A DNA stretch of 32,126 nucleotides, taken from Candidatus Hydrothermarchaeota archaeon (GTDB taxonomy: Archaea; Hydrothermarchaeota; Hydrothermarchaeia; Hydrothermarchaeales; WAQR01). The notes under the pieces are model-generated. The model did no database searches and was not told the origin of the DNA. It worked only from the letters and a program-made list of their open reading frames with translations. Made by a program: the position numbers and the translations under genes. The stretch covers positions 1 to 32,126 of the forward strand of contig WAQR01000125.1 of NCBI GenBank assembly GCA_015520145.1, given 5' to 3'. This document shows, in pieces, positions 1-7,184 of this stretch; within the stretch, counting starts at the first letter, position 1; each line of letters opens with the position of its first letter.

Positions 1-238
1 CAATCATCCTGGTTTTTATAAAAAAAGAGATGATTTTACGCATCCCTGCAGGTACCATTGCTCCTGAAAGCCCCATGAAGATTGTCATGTCTTCTTCTTC
101 CAGCATACTTGCCCAGATGTCCACTGCTTCACCGAGTTTCCTGCCCTGGAAGCCTGTCTCTTTCATTGCGTCAGTCAGGCTTTTGATAGACCTGTCCTTT
201 ACTTCAATCGGCGTTGTGGGTCTGTCTAAATACTTCAT
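1..238 (-). CDS. dys: Deoxyhypusine synthase, N-terminal part (runs off the left edge)
   Basis: This enzyme makes the first step of hypusine formation: it transfers the aminobutyl group of spermidine to one lysine of translation factor aIF5A, using NAD. Only the first 79 codons are in the window; the 3' end lies beyond base 1. The visible protein starts MKYLDRPTTPIEVKD and holds the family's conserved blocks GFQGRKLGEAVDIW and FMGLSGAMVPAGMRKII, the latter forming part of the NAD-binding N-terminal region. The ATG at 236-238 is preceded by GAGGG at a 7-base spacing, which supports this start. It lies 58 bases downstream of dapB on the same strand, so the two may share a transcript, although their functions are unrelated. 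Confidence 0.9.
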   Translation of the reverse strand, partial: MKYLDRPTTPIEVKDRSIKSLTDAMKETGFQGRKLGEAVDIWASMLEEEDMTIFMGLSGAMVPAGMRKIISFFIKTRMI

Positions 239-296
239 AGTAAATCCCTCATACTAGAATCCTGTCCTCTGAGGTGAAGTTCATATCGAACAGGTG

Positions 297-1151
297 CTAG
301 CATATTTCGAGCACGTCCCATGAAGAGTATATCCTGCCAGGCTTCCCGTTCTCATAAAGCCAGGTTACTGCCCTTATCGCACCGTTTACAAATGCCTGTC
401 TGCTGTGTGCCCTGTGCGTGATCTCTACCCGCTCCCCTTCACCTGCGAAAAGGACTGTATGGTCTCCTACGATATCACCTGCCCTTATAGAATGGAAACC
501 TATCTCTTCCCCTCTCTCACCGATAACCCCTCTCGAGCGTCCGAACATCCCGATTTCCTCTATATCTCTGCCAGCAGCCTCTGCTATCAGCTCGCCTGCT
601 TTCAGGGCTGTCCCTGATGGTGCGTCTTTTTTGAATCTGTGATGGGCCTCTATTATCTCGATATCGTAATCGTTTCCAAGGGTCTTGGCGATATCTCTTA
701 TAACCTTAAAGAATACATTTACTCCTGTTGCCATGTTTGGAGATATTACTGCACATATCCCGCTTTCTTTGATAATATCTTCGATTTCTCTTCTCTGTTC
801 ACCTGTAAACCCTGTTGTCCCTACAACAAGATTTATCCCTGCCCCTGCTGCCGTCTTTATGGTCTTAAAGGCAGCATCAGGGGATGTAAAATCGATTAGG
901 ATATCAGGCCTGGTATCTTCCAGAGCGTTCTCCAGTTCGTCGCTGCCTGTCAACATTATGCCTGTTTCACCTGTTCTATCCGTTTTGCCTATTTTACCAA
1001 GGCCCAGGAGTTCGCAGATGTCTTTCCCAATCTCTACCTTTGTGGATACCTCGACAGCAAGTACGAGTTCGATATCCTCTCTGCCAGATATCGTTTTTAT
1101 TATCATGCTGCCCATCCTTCCAAGTGCCCCGGTAACTGCAACTCGAATCAT
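297..1151 (-). CDS. dapB: 4-hydroxy-tetrahydrodipicolinate reductase
   Basis: DapB reduces 4-hydroxy-tetrahydrodipicolinate with NAD(P)H in the diaminopimelate/lysine pathway, in the cytoplasm. The protein has 284 residues, slightly longer than the usual 250-270. It shows the dinucleotide-binding loop VTGALGRMG at residues 7-15, the VGTTGF segment mid-protein, and the diagnostic catalytic block EAHHRFKKDAPSGTAL, with the HH pair, the Lys and the DAPSGT substrate loop. No dapA is visible nearby, so the pathway genes are not clustered here. A TATA-like box about 27 bases before the ATG and the lack of a good ribosome-binding site suggest a leaderless transcript. The extra length is mostly at the C-terminus (NGKPGRIYSSWDVLEIC). 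Confidence 0.95.
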   Translation of the reverse strand: MIRVAVTGALGRMGSMIIKTISGREDIELVLAVEVSTKVEIGKDICELLGLGKIGKTDRTGETGIMLTGSDELENALEDTRPDILIDFTSPDAAFKTIKTAAGAGINLVVGTTGFTGEQRREIEDIIKESGICAVISPNMATGVNVFFKVIRDIAKTLGNDYDIEIIEAHHRFKKDAPSGTALKAGELIAEAAGRDIEEIGMFGRSRGVIGERGEEIGFHSIRAGDIVGDHTVLFAGEGERVEITHRAHSRQAFVNGAIRAVTWLYENGKPGRIYSSWDVLEIC

Positions 1152-1170
1152 ATTACCACAATAATTACTT

Positions 1171-1182
1171 CAGATATATAAC
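1171..1182 (-). promoter_or_regulatory. TATA-like box of dapB
   Basis: On the minus strand this reads GTTATATATCTG, centred about 27 bases before the dapB ATG. A transcript starting 25 or so bases downstream would begin at or next to the start codon, which fits the absence of a clear ribosome-binding site. Confidence 0.55.
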
Positions 1183-1227
1183 CATGTCGCTTTGTGTCTG
1201 ACTAACCCAATAACTCTACAAAATCCT

Positions 1228-1764
1228 CTACAATATTTTTACCCTCAATTTCGAGTAATCCTCTTTGATATCAACATTAAACCCCATATTTTTGAGAGAT
1301 TCTTCTAAAAATGTCTTTATGAACTCTTTGCCGGCTTTTGAGCCCAGAATAAGTGTGAACTCCTTTTCATCAGCCTTTCTCAGTTTATAGAAGTTGCATA
1401 CCTCAAGCCTTGTGAGCAGGTCTTCGACAGATTTTATCTTTCCTTTGAGCTGTTCTGCATGGGATTTGGCAATCTTGCGGTGTGCGTCCCAGAACTCGTC
1501 AGCCCTGGGGCTGTCCTCAATAAGCTTTAAAAACAATATCCAGTGGTCAAGGTCGATTATCACATGTTCTCCTTCAGCGAGCATATCCACATAGGTGTTT
1601 ATCTTCTCATCCCCTGATTCCAGGAGTTCTTTGTAGTCTGAATAGAATCTTAATGCACGCCTGATAAGCCCGCTTTTCGATGAACGTGTTTCACTTTTTA
1701 GCCTGTCAAATAGTGTGGAGGTCTTGTCATCCAGGGCGATTGTGATCCTGATTGGTGGTTTCAT
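1228..1764 (-). CDS. Ribbon-helix-helix (CopG-like) DNA-binding protein with a C-terminal domain
   Basis: A 178-residue protein whose first 45 residues look like a ribbon-helix-helix DNA-binding domain: a short beta strand (IRITIALDDKTSTLFDRLK) followed by two helices ending in SGLIRRALRFYSDYKELLE. Such proteins dimerise through the strand and act as repressors or antitoxins. The remaining 130 residues are mixed helix and strand and I do not recognise them; they could sense a ligand. No toxin-like partner is adjacent, so a transcription-factor role is more likely than an antitoxin role. A TATA-like box at 1788-1799 lies about 29 bases before the ATG. The gene is divergent from the DUF1616 gene, and the 215 bases between them could carry its operator. 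Confidence 0.8.
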   Translation of the reverse strand: MKPPIRITIALDDKTSTLFDRLKSETRSSKSGLIRRALRFYSDYKELLESGDEKINTYVDMLAEGEHVIIDLDHWILFLKLIEDSPRADEFWDAHRKIAKSHAEQLKGKIKSVEDLLTRLEVCNFYKLRKADEKEFTLILGSKAGKEFIKTFLEESLKNMGFNVDIKEDYSKLRVKIL

Positions 1765-1787
1765 GAAAATGAATTCTTTTACCTTAT

Positions 1788-1799
1788 GATTTATATGTC
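1788..1799 (-). promoter_or_regulatory. TATA-like box of the RHH gene
   Basis: On the minus strand this reads GACATATAAATC, about 29 bases before the ATG of the ribbon-helix-helix gene. Spacing and sequence fit an archaeal TATA element with a transcript start at or just before the ATG. Confidence 0.5.
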
Positions 1800-1820
1800 T
1801 TTCTTTTATTCCTTTCTTTC

Positions 1821-1930
1821 ATTCAGGTTTTTATTCAGGTAAAAAGCGTAAAAAGCAACACAAGCAACACATTTTTATACACAGGAAATGGATAAATGAG
1901 TTGGTAAATGGATAAGAGGTAATTGGATAA
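1821..1930. repeat. Stack of short direct duplications between divergent genes
   Basis: Four different short words are each duplicated side by side or nearly so. ATTCAGGT lies at 1821-1828 and 1833-1840. GTAAAAAGC is in perfect tandem at 1839-1847 and 1848-1856. AAGCAACAC is in perfect tandem at 1853-1861 and 1862-1870. AAATGGATAA lies at 1886-1895 and 1906-1915, with a one-mismatch copy at 1921-1930. A TATA-like stretch, TTTTTATAC (about 1872-1880), sits in the middle and may serve the DUF1616 gene. No gene is visible here. Confidence 0.85.
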
Positions 1931-1979
1931 GATAAAAGGACTGGATAGACGAGGTACACCGAGATTGAAAGGTGACGAC

Positions 1980-2834
1980 ATGGCAATTAAAATCGATACA
2001 GATTTGAAGATCATTCTGGGGCTGACTGCGGTATCTGTGTTTTCTGTCATTGCCCCACCACTTGATGGTTCTGTTCTTCGAATCCTGATGGGAATAATTA
2101 TCATACTTTTTCTTCCTGGATATTCTGTTACTGCTGCAATTTTCACAAAAAAAGGAGATATCGACGGCATTGAACGTGTCGCCCTGTCTATCGGGCTTTC
2201 TGTCGCAGTCGCGCCTTTACTCGGGCTCATATTGAACTACACATCGTTTGGGATACGTCTCGTTCCTGTTGTCGCTGCACTGGCGATTTTCATCTTCCTG
2301 ATGTCTGCGCTTGCACTCTACCGCAGGGGTATGCTTGATGAGAGCGAACGGTTTCAGTTTGAGATGGGATGGAAGGATTTTAAGGAAGATACCGGATGGA
2401 AGGAGTTTCCATGTTCTGGCAGGATACTCATGCTGGTGTTGATTGTTGCAATAGTCTCCAGTATAGGGACGCTGGTGTATGTGACATCCAAGTCAGGGCA
2501 GAGGGAGAGATTCACCGAGTTTTATATCCTGGGGGAAGATATGAGAGCGGAGGGATATCCTGCTGTCCTTGGTGTTGGTGAGGAGGGGAGGGTGAATGTA
2601 GGGATTAGGAATAACGAGTATGGGAGAGTGAATTATACTGTGTTGGTGAAAACAGGTGATACCGTGCTTGGGAAGCGGAGTGTGGTGCTTGAACACGGGC
2701 AGAATGTGACATACCTTCAGACATTCTCTATCCCTGAAAAAGGGGAGAGGAAAAAGGTGGAATTTCTATTGTATAAAAACGGGTCAGCAGATATCCCGTA
2801 TCGCGCTCTGCATTTATGGATAACGGTCCGATAG
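1980..2834 (+). CDS. DUF1616 family membrane protein
   Basis: A 284-residue membrane protein of the DUF1616 family, which is common in archaea; its function is not established. Four hydrophobic segments fill roughly residues 8-115. A charged cytoplasmic stretch follows (ERFQFEMGWKDFKED), then a fifth membrane segment (MLVLIVAIVSSIGTLVYV). The last 105 residues form a predicted extracellular beta-rich domain that begins with the family's FTEFYILG block. The ATG at 1980 is chosen over an in-frame ATG at 1923 because AAAGGTGAC sits at proper distance before it and the upstream 19 codons lie in repeated intergenic sequence. DUF1616 proteins are often found near surface-glycan genes, but no such genes are present here. 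Confidence 0.85.
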   Translation: MAIKIDTDLKIILGLTAVSVFSVIAPPLDGSVLRILMGIIIILFLPGYSVTAAIFTKKGDIDGIERVALSIGLSVAVAPLLGLILNYTSFGIRLVPVVAALAIFIFLMSALALYRRGMLDESERFQFEMGWKDFKEDTGWKEFPCSGRILMLVLIVAIVSSIGTLVYVTSKSGQRERFTEFYILGEDMRAEGYPAVLGVGEEGRVNVGIRNNEYGRVNYTVLVKTGDTVLGKRSVVLEHGQNVTYLQTFSIPEKGERKKVEFLLYKNGSADIPYRALHLWITVR

Positions 2835-2847
2835 CCGTTATGGCAGT

Positions 2848-2893
2848 CAGCCATTAGCCATTACCATCAGCCATTAACAGCATTATATTTATT
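2848..2893 (+). promoter_or_regulatory. Repeated CAGCCATTA words and TATA box before the M24 peptidase gene
   Basis: CAGCCATTA occurs at 2848-2856 and 2868-2876, with a shorter copy GCCATTA at 2857-2863. Right after these is TTATATTTATT (2883-2893), a TATA-like element about 30 bases before the peptidase ATG at 2921. The repeats sit where a regulator would bind, but they may also be neutral duplications like others in this window. Confidence 0.5.
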
Positions 2894-2920
2894 AATCTGA
2901 CCGCCTCTTTAAAGGTTACT

Positions 2921-3922
2921 ATGAGAATAAAAAAGGCACTCCAAGCCCTTGAGGAAAAAGGGCTTAAATGCGGGATAGTGTTGAAACCCGAAAATATATA
3001 TTACCTGGCAGGATTCTTTCCGTCTGCATTTTGCGCACTTGTCCTGGAGGAAGACCCGCGGCTTTTCGTATCAGACATGGATAAAAAGCTTGCATCAGAT
3101 ATCGATTTGGATGTGAAGCCAATTGAAAACTTTAAAAAAGGGTTTAGACCCGGGTATAAGAAAATCGGTATTGAGAAGGGATATGCCACTGTCAGGTTCT
3201 ATGAGAAGTATCTCAGGGACAGGGAGATATTTGACCTGGATTTTATAAATGATATGCGGAAGGTGAAGGATAAATTCGAAATCAGGCAGATAAAAGATGC
3301 ACTGAAGCTGACAGCCAGAGGGATGGAGATTGCAAAGGAGATGATTGATGCAAAAAGATATACTGAAAAGGAGATAGCAGCAGGGGTGGAGCATTTCTTT
3401 AAATCCAGGGCAGGTTCGGCATTCGAGCCGATTATTGCCTGTGGAGGAAATTCGGCAATACCGCATCACAGACCTTCAAATAAAATCGCTGATAGAGATC
3501 CTGTAATCGTTGATATGGGTGCAAGGGTGAATCATTACAGCTCTGATATCACAAGGACATTTGGATTTTCAGATTCTTCTGATATATTCCTGGCAGTCAG
3601 GGATGCACAGGAGGCAGGTATAAGAGAATGCCGTGCTGGCAATGAGGTAAAGAATGTCGATGCCGCTGTAAGGGGGGTCTTGAAGGAGTATGGTTTTGAA
3701 TGCGATTTTCTTCATTCTGCCGGACACGGTCTCGGGCTTGATGTCCATGACCCACCTGCATTGAAAAAGGATGCAGAAGGTATATTTGAGAAGGGTATGG
3801 TTGTGTCGGTTGAACCTGGGGTTTACAGGGATGTCGGGGTGAGGATAGAGGATATGGTCATTGTCGGCAGGCGTCCGGAGGTAATATCAAAGAACATCGC
3901 AGCAGGCATCGGGGCAGATTGA
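2921..3922 (+). CDS. M24 family metallopeptidase (Xaa-Pro aminopeptidase-like)
   Basis: This is a 333-residue cytoplasmic peptidase of the pita-bread fold, which removes N-terminal residues before proline using two metal ions. Residues 1-110 form a creatinase-like N-terminal domain (ENIYYLAGFFPSAFCALVL). The catalytic domain shows all expected metal ligands in order: the two Asp in VDMGARVNHYSSDITRTF, the His of HSAGHGLGLDVHDPP, the Glu of VSVEPGVY and the Glu of GVRIEDMV. Its length matches archaeal prolidase/aminopeptidase P homologues of about 350 residues. Xaa-Pro aminopeptidase and Xaa-Pro dipeptidase cannot be told apart from the sequence alone. AAAGGTTACT precedes the ATG. It runs in the same direction as larC, 77 bases upstream of it. 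Confidence 0.9.
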   Translation: MRIKKALQALEEKGLKCGIVLKPENIYYLAGFFPSAFCALVLEEDPRLFVSDMDKKLASDIDLDVKPIENFKKGFRPGYKKIGIEKGYATVRFYEKYLRDREIFDLDFINDMRKVKDKFEIRQIKDALKLTARGMEIAKEMIDAKRYTEKEIAAGVEHFFKSRAGSAFEPIIACGGNSAIPHHRPSNKIADRDPVIVDMGARVNHYSSDITRTFGFSDSSDIFLAVRDAQEAGIRECRAGNEVKNVDAAVRGVLKEYGFECDFLHSAGHGLGLDVHDPPALKKDAEGIFEKGMVVSVEPGVYRDVGVRIEDMVIVGRRPEVISKNIAAGIGAD

Positions 3923-3924
3923 GG

Positions 3925-3975
3925 TTGAGCGAGAGATGCGTGAGAGTTGAGTGAATTGAGCGAGAGATGCGTGAG
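3925..3975 (+). repeat. 31-bp tandem duplication just before larC
   Basis: A 20-base word beginning TTGAGCGAGAGATGC is present at 3925-3944 and again, identical, at 3956-3975. The shared tail TTGAGTGA gives a period of 31 bases. The second copy reaches into the possible upstream start codons of larC (ATG at 3967 and 3985). This is one reason to place the larC start further downstream, at 4000. Confidence 0.85.
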
Positions 3976-3999
3976 TTGAGTGAGATGGAGTTTTGTGAG

Positions 4000-5268
4000 A
4001 TGAAAAGGATTTTGATAATAAACCCGTATCTATCCGGTATTAGCGGGAATATGGTGCTCGGCGCGCTACTTGATATTGGGGCTGATGAGAAACGGCTTGA
4101 GCGGGTTGCAGAGGCAGTCTCTGCCAGGATGGATTGCAGGGTGGAGTGGAGAATGGAGCGGAGGGCGGATATCCGTGCGCTGTGGATTGATACTTCGATT
4201 GAGGGCAGGTTCAGGAGATATGATACCAGGGACGTAGAGGCGCTAGTTTCTTCCCTGGGGTTAAAAAAGGATGCGTCACGATTTGTAAAGGATGTCTTTA
4301 GGACAATAATTGCAGCAGAGAGGGAGGTGCATAAAATATCTGATGCCGCAGAGTTCGGCCCGGATACAGACGGCACGGCCGGCAGCGTTCACCTGCATGA
4401 ACTGGGTTCGCCTGATACGCTCTTTGATATCCTGGGTGCGGCAGCACTTTTAGATGATCTCGGGCTTTTTGGAGATGATGTGGATGTGTTTTCTCTGCCT
4501 GTTGAGGTGGGGTCAGGGAATGTCAGGACGTCTCATGGATTGATACCAGTCCCTGCACCGGTTACCGCTTTGATGTTGAAAAATTTCGGCATACCGTTCC
4601 ATTCTTCAGGAGTTGAGGGGGAGCTGGCAACGCCTACAGGGATCGCGATATTGGCGAATCTTGCTGACGAATACGGGCTTGAGTTTCCTGTGGTAGAGAT
4701 TGAGAATACCGGTATGGGCGCTGGCACATTCAAGCTCGGGGACAGGCCGAATTTTCTCACATTTACACTGGCAAGGGTGCTGGGTGCCAGAGATGAGGGT
4801 GGGGAGTATGTGAGGGTTATGGAAACAAATGTCGACGATGTTTCTGGCGAGGTTCTGGGCTACACGCTGGAACGGCTTTATGAAAATGGTGCGCTGGATG
4901 TCCAGATAGTCCCTTCTGTAACAAAGAAGAACAGGCCGGGGTTTATAATAACTGTTATCGCAAAGGGTGGGGACGAAGCAAGGTTATCAAAGATACTGAT
5001 AGAGGAGACGGGTACGCTTGGAATAAGGACACGAAAGTCTTATAAGAGGTTTCTCCTTAAGCGTGAGGTCGTCAAGGTGGATGTTGAGATACCGGGTTTC
5101 AGGGGCAGGGCGAGGGTCAAGATTGCAAGAGATGATGACGGAAGGGTAGTGAATATCAAACCGGAGTATGATGATGCAAAAGAGATTGCAAAAAAAACTG
5201 GTCTGCCTATCAGGGAGGTGATGAGGGAGATTTATGTTCAATCACTTGAATGCAGGGGGCGATGGTAG
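4000..5268 (+). CDS. larC: Nickel insertion protein LarC (pyridinium-3,5-bisthiocarboxylate mononucleotide nickel chelatase)
   Basis: LarC inserts nickel into the organic pincer cofactor (NPN) first found in lactate racemase, in a CTP-dependent step. The protein (422 residues from this start) opens with MKRILIINPYLSGISGNMVLGALLD, matching the family's SGISGDM opening. It carries the HLHELGSPDTLFDILGAA block and, in the C-terminal half, ETNVDDVSGEVLGY and VTKKNRPGFIITV, both family hallmarks. The full length suggests a working protein. The start at 4000 is chosen because the family begins at this methionine; upstream in-frame ATGs lie in duplicated sequence. No larB, larE or lactate racemase gene is in the window, so the client enzyme is unknown. 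The loop region after the first domain lacks an obvious frameshift or the His-rich stretch seen in some homologues. Confidence 0.92.
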   Translation: MKRILIINPYLSGISGNMVLGALLDIGADEKRLERVAEAVSARMDCRVEWRMERRADIRALWIDTSIEGRFRRYDTRDVEALVSSLGLKKDASRFVKDVFRTIIAAEREVHKISDAAEFGPDTDGTAGSVHLHELGSPDTLFDILGAAALLDDLGLFGDDVDVFSLPVEVGSGNVRTSHGLIPVPAPVTALMLKNFGIPFHSSGVEGELATPTGIAILANLADEYGLEFPVVEIENTGMGAGTFKLGDRPNFLTFTLARVLGARDEGGEYVRVMETNVDDVSGEVLGYTLERLYENGALDVQIVPSVTKKNRPGFIITVIAKGGDEARLSKILIEETGTLGIRTRKSYKRFLLKREVVKVDVEIPGFRGRARVKIARDDDGRVVNIKPEYDDAKEIAKKTGLPIREVMREIYVQSLECRGRW

Positions 5269-5404
5269 GATAGTTGGATGGAGATAATTTAGGAATTATT
5301 GGAGCATAAAGGCAACAAAACAGCAGAAAGAACTGATAACTGGCCTGGACACAGGTGAGGCTAGGGTGGATATGATTTTGTGATAAAATGGAAGTGGCGT
5401 TTTA

Positions 5405-5509
5405 ATGCCTGATATAGAAGGAGCTGTTTTGATGGGAAAAAGATATAAAATAGAAGCACCTGTAAACGAAACAATCATTGATATCGTGAAAATGTTGGAG
5501 AATAGATAG
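5405..5509 (+). pseudogene. Remnant of a ketopantoate reductase (PanE/ApbA) C-terminus
   Basis: A 34-codon open stretch reads IEGAVLMGKRYKIEAPVNET followed by IIDIVKMLENR and a stop. This matches the C-terminal end of the ketopantoate reductase family, where an INGAVVxLGKKYxIPTPVNE-like segment forms the last helices and bears the substrate-binding Asn. The rest of the protein, about 250 residues including the NADP-binding domain, is missing: upstream of 5405 the frame hits stops and nothing similar is seen back to larC. The stop TAG at 5507-5509 lies one base before the ATG of the next gene, so the scrap was probably the distal end of a gene formerly coupled to it. It could also be expressed as a tiny peptide, but nothing supports that. 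Confidence 0.6.
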
Positions 5510-5510
5510 A

Positions 5511-5810
5511 ATGACTGACTGGAGGCCGTTTTACAAACTATTTCCACCTGTGGCAGGGCAAACTCTACTTATAGAACTGGAGAAAAGAGGGATAATAAAA
5601 ACTGAAGGAAAAACCATCAAAATAGATATGGATGCAGATTTCCCTGAGTTCTGCATATTCTGTAAACATCTACAACCGTCATCAAGTGCATATATCTATG
5701 TCTGCGGAAAATATGGTATGACACCTGCAGAAACAAAACAGGCTCAAAAAGAGGGCTGTATTCACCCGGAAGGTATTGATTTTGAGATGAGAGAGTTTTG
5801 GGATAAATAA
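5511..5810 (+). CDS. Small Cys-rich protein, possible winged-helix plus zinc-binding fold
   Basis: I do not recognise a named family for this 99-residue protein. The first 42 residues look like a short helix-turn-helix or winged-helix piece (TLLIELEKRGIIKTEGKTIK). A cysteine cluster follows: FCIFC at residues 47-51, VCGKYG near 65-70 and GCIHPEG near 82-88. Three or four of these Cys and the His could bind one zinc. The layout (wHTH, then CxxC, a Tyr-rich strand, then Cys-x-Lys-x-Gly) resembles the protein at 23998-24366. It begins one base after the stop of the ketopantoate-reductase scrap, with GGAG about 10 bases before its ATG. A regulatory or RNA-binding role is a guess. Confidence 0.6.
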   Translation: MTDWRPFYKLFPPVAGQTLLIELEKRGIIKTEGKTIKIDMDADFPEFCIFCKHLQPSSSAYIYVCGKYGMTPAETKQAQKEGCIHPEGIDFEMREFWDK

Positions 5811-5821
5811 AGATTATGAAA

Positions 5822-5896
5822 TGCAGCCGCCGGGATTCGAACCCGGGTAACGAGCTTGGAAGGCTAGTGTCCTAGACCAGACTAGACCACGGCTGC
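5822..5896 (-). tRNA. tRNA-Gly (anticodon TCC)
   Basis: On the minus strand a full cloverleaf can be drawn. It has a 7-bp acceptor stem GCAGCCG/CGGCTGC, D-stem GTCT/GGAC, the anticodon loop CTTCCAA with anticodon TCC, and a T-arm CCGGG-TTCGAAT-CCCGG. The discriminator base is A and no CCA is encoded. The anticodon stem CTAGC/GCTCG contains one T-C mismatch at its second pair (positions 28/42). The gene has no intron. It lies 36 bases downstream of the stop of the ornithine cyclodeaminase-family gene on the same strand. Confidence 0.95.
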
Positions 5897-5900
5897 TCTT

Positions 5901-5932
5901 GCTCTACTACTTTAATGCTCTACTACTTTAAT
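5901..5932. repeat. Perfect 16-bp tandem duplication between tRNA-Gly and the upstream CDS
   Basis: GCTCTACTACTTTAAT is repeated exactly at 5901-5916 and 5917-5932. The second copy ends at the last base before the stop codon of the minus-strand gene (5933-5935). The sequence fills nearly all of the gap to the tRNA. Confidence 0.95.
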
Positions 5933-7150
5933 CTACTGAACTATTAGTTCCTCTGCTAACATCGGAAGAAATATCCCAACATCTGTGACAATTCCAAGCG
6001 CCTGTGCAGTCCCTCTATCACTCAGTTTTGTAACGGTTGCAGGATTTATATCGATACAGATTGTCTTCACGCTGGATGCGAGGAGGTTGCCCACTGCAAT
6101 AGAATGGAGCATTGTAGAGAGCATTAGAACCAGTTCCACATCCTCCAGATTCTTTCTCATCTCTTTTTGGGCGTCTATGACATCTGTTATAACCTCTGGA
6201 AGCGGTCCGTCATCTCTTATCGAACCTGCAAGAACGAAAGGAATCCTTTTTTTGATACACTCATACATTATACCTCCACTGACCTTCCCTTCCCTGACCA
6301 GGTTTTCTATTGAACCTGCACGTTTCACCTCGTTAATTGAATAGAGGTGGTTCCTGTGACCCCCTTCAGTCGACCTCCCTGATCTCAGATCCAGGCCAAG
6401 CGATGTCCCGTACAGCTGGTATTCGATATCATGGACGGCAATCGCATTCCCTGCAAATAATACGTCCACGAACCCTTCTCTGATAAGTGCGGCAAGCGAT
6501 TCAGCAGACCCTGTATGAACCACAGCAGGCCCTGCTACAGCAAGAACCTTTTTCCCTCTTTTTTTCACCTCCCTTATCTCTCCTGCGACCTGACTTACTA
6601 TTGACCTGGTAGGTTTCTCAGAGGATACCCGGCTCTTCATGAAATCGAATATAGTATAACTGCGCGGTCTCTCAGGGGGCTCGACCCTGATCCCGGTATT
6701 ACCCACAACCACCAGGTCGCCCTTTTTGATATCTGAAAACGTCTTCCCGAACGCCTGTTTATTTTCCCTGTCCACAACAATCGCCACGTCCATCTCGGTA
6801 TTCTTTACTTCAATCCATTCGCCGTCCAGAAGCACATAGGTACGGTGGTTAGTGGTCGAGTAAAAACCTTCAGGGAGGGTCATATCCTTTGGTGCCTTCT
6901 CAAGCCTCAGTTCCTCGATATCAGGGATCTTTGCACCTATCTTTAAAAGCTCACCTAAAATCACATCAAGATCTTTTCTATTCCCGGCCTTGACGAGCAG
7001 CCTCGCATAGGATGGGTCTTTTTTATGTTTGCCTATATCAAACTGAATGACCTCGAATTCTCCACCGTGGTCCATTATAGTATCAAACACCTCAGGGAGG
7101 ATAAATGAATCGATTATATGACCTTTGAGTTCGATTTCCTTTACTTCCAA
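5933..7150 (-). CDS. TIGR00300/LOR-SDH-type protein, archaeal ornithine cyclodeaminase
   Basis: A 405-residue protein of the TIGR00300 family, related to the LOR/SDH domain and to the C-terminal part of cyanobacterial arginine dihydrolases. A Methanococcus member of this family is described as an ornithine cyclodeaminase, which converts ornithine to proline with NAD. Visible marks are the N-terminal block HIIDSFILPEVFD, the STTNHRTYVLLDGEW segment, the GPAVVHTG motif, FAGNAIAVHDIEYQLYGTSL, GGHRNHLYSINEV, and a C-terminal Rossmann-like part ending TICIDINPATVTKLSDRGTA. The start is TTG at 7148-7150, with GGGTGA six bases before it. It follows priS by 34 bases and precedes tRNA-Gly, so it is probably in the priS operon. 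The exact reaction in this organism is inferred from the family. Confidence 0.8.
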   Translation of the reverse strand: MEVKEIELKGHIIDSFILPEVFDTIMDHGGEFEVIQFDIGKHKKDPSYARLLVKAGNRKDLDVILGELLKIGAKIPDIEELRLEKAPKDMTLPEGFYSTTNHRTYVLLDGEWIEVKNTEMDVAIVVDRENKQAFGKTFSDIKKGDLVVVGNTGIRVEPPERPRSYTIFDFMKSRVSSEKPTRSIVSQVAGEIREVKKRGKKVLAVAGPAVVHTGSAESLAALIREGFVDVLFAGNAIAVHDIEYQLYGTSLGLDLRSGRSTEGGHRNHLYSINEVKRAGSIENLVREGKVSGGIMYECIKKRIPFVLAGSIRDDGPLPEVITDVIDAQKEMRKNLEDVELVLMLSTMLHSIAVGNLLASSVKTICIDINPATVTKLSDRGTAQALGIVTDVGIFLPMLAEELIVQ

Positions 7151-7184
7151 GATTATTCACCCATACCTCGTTTTCGTTTCAAAA

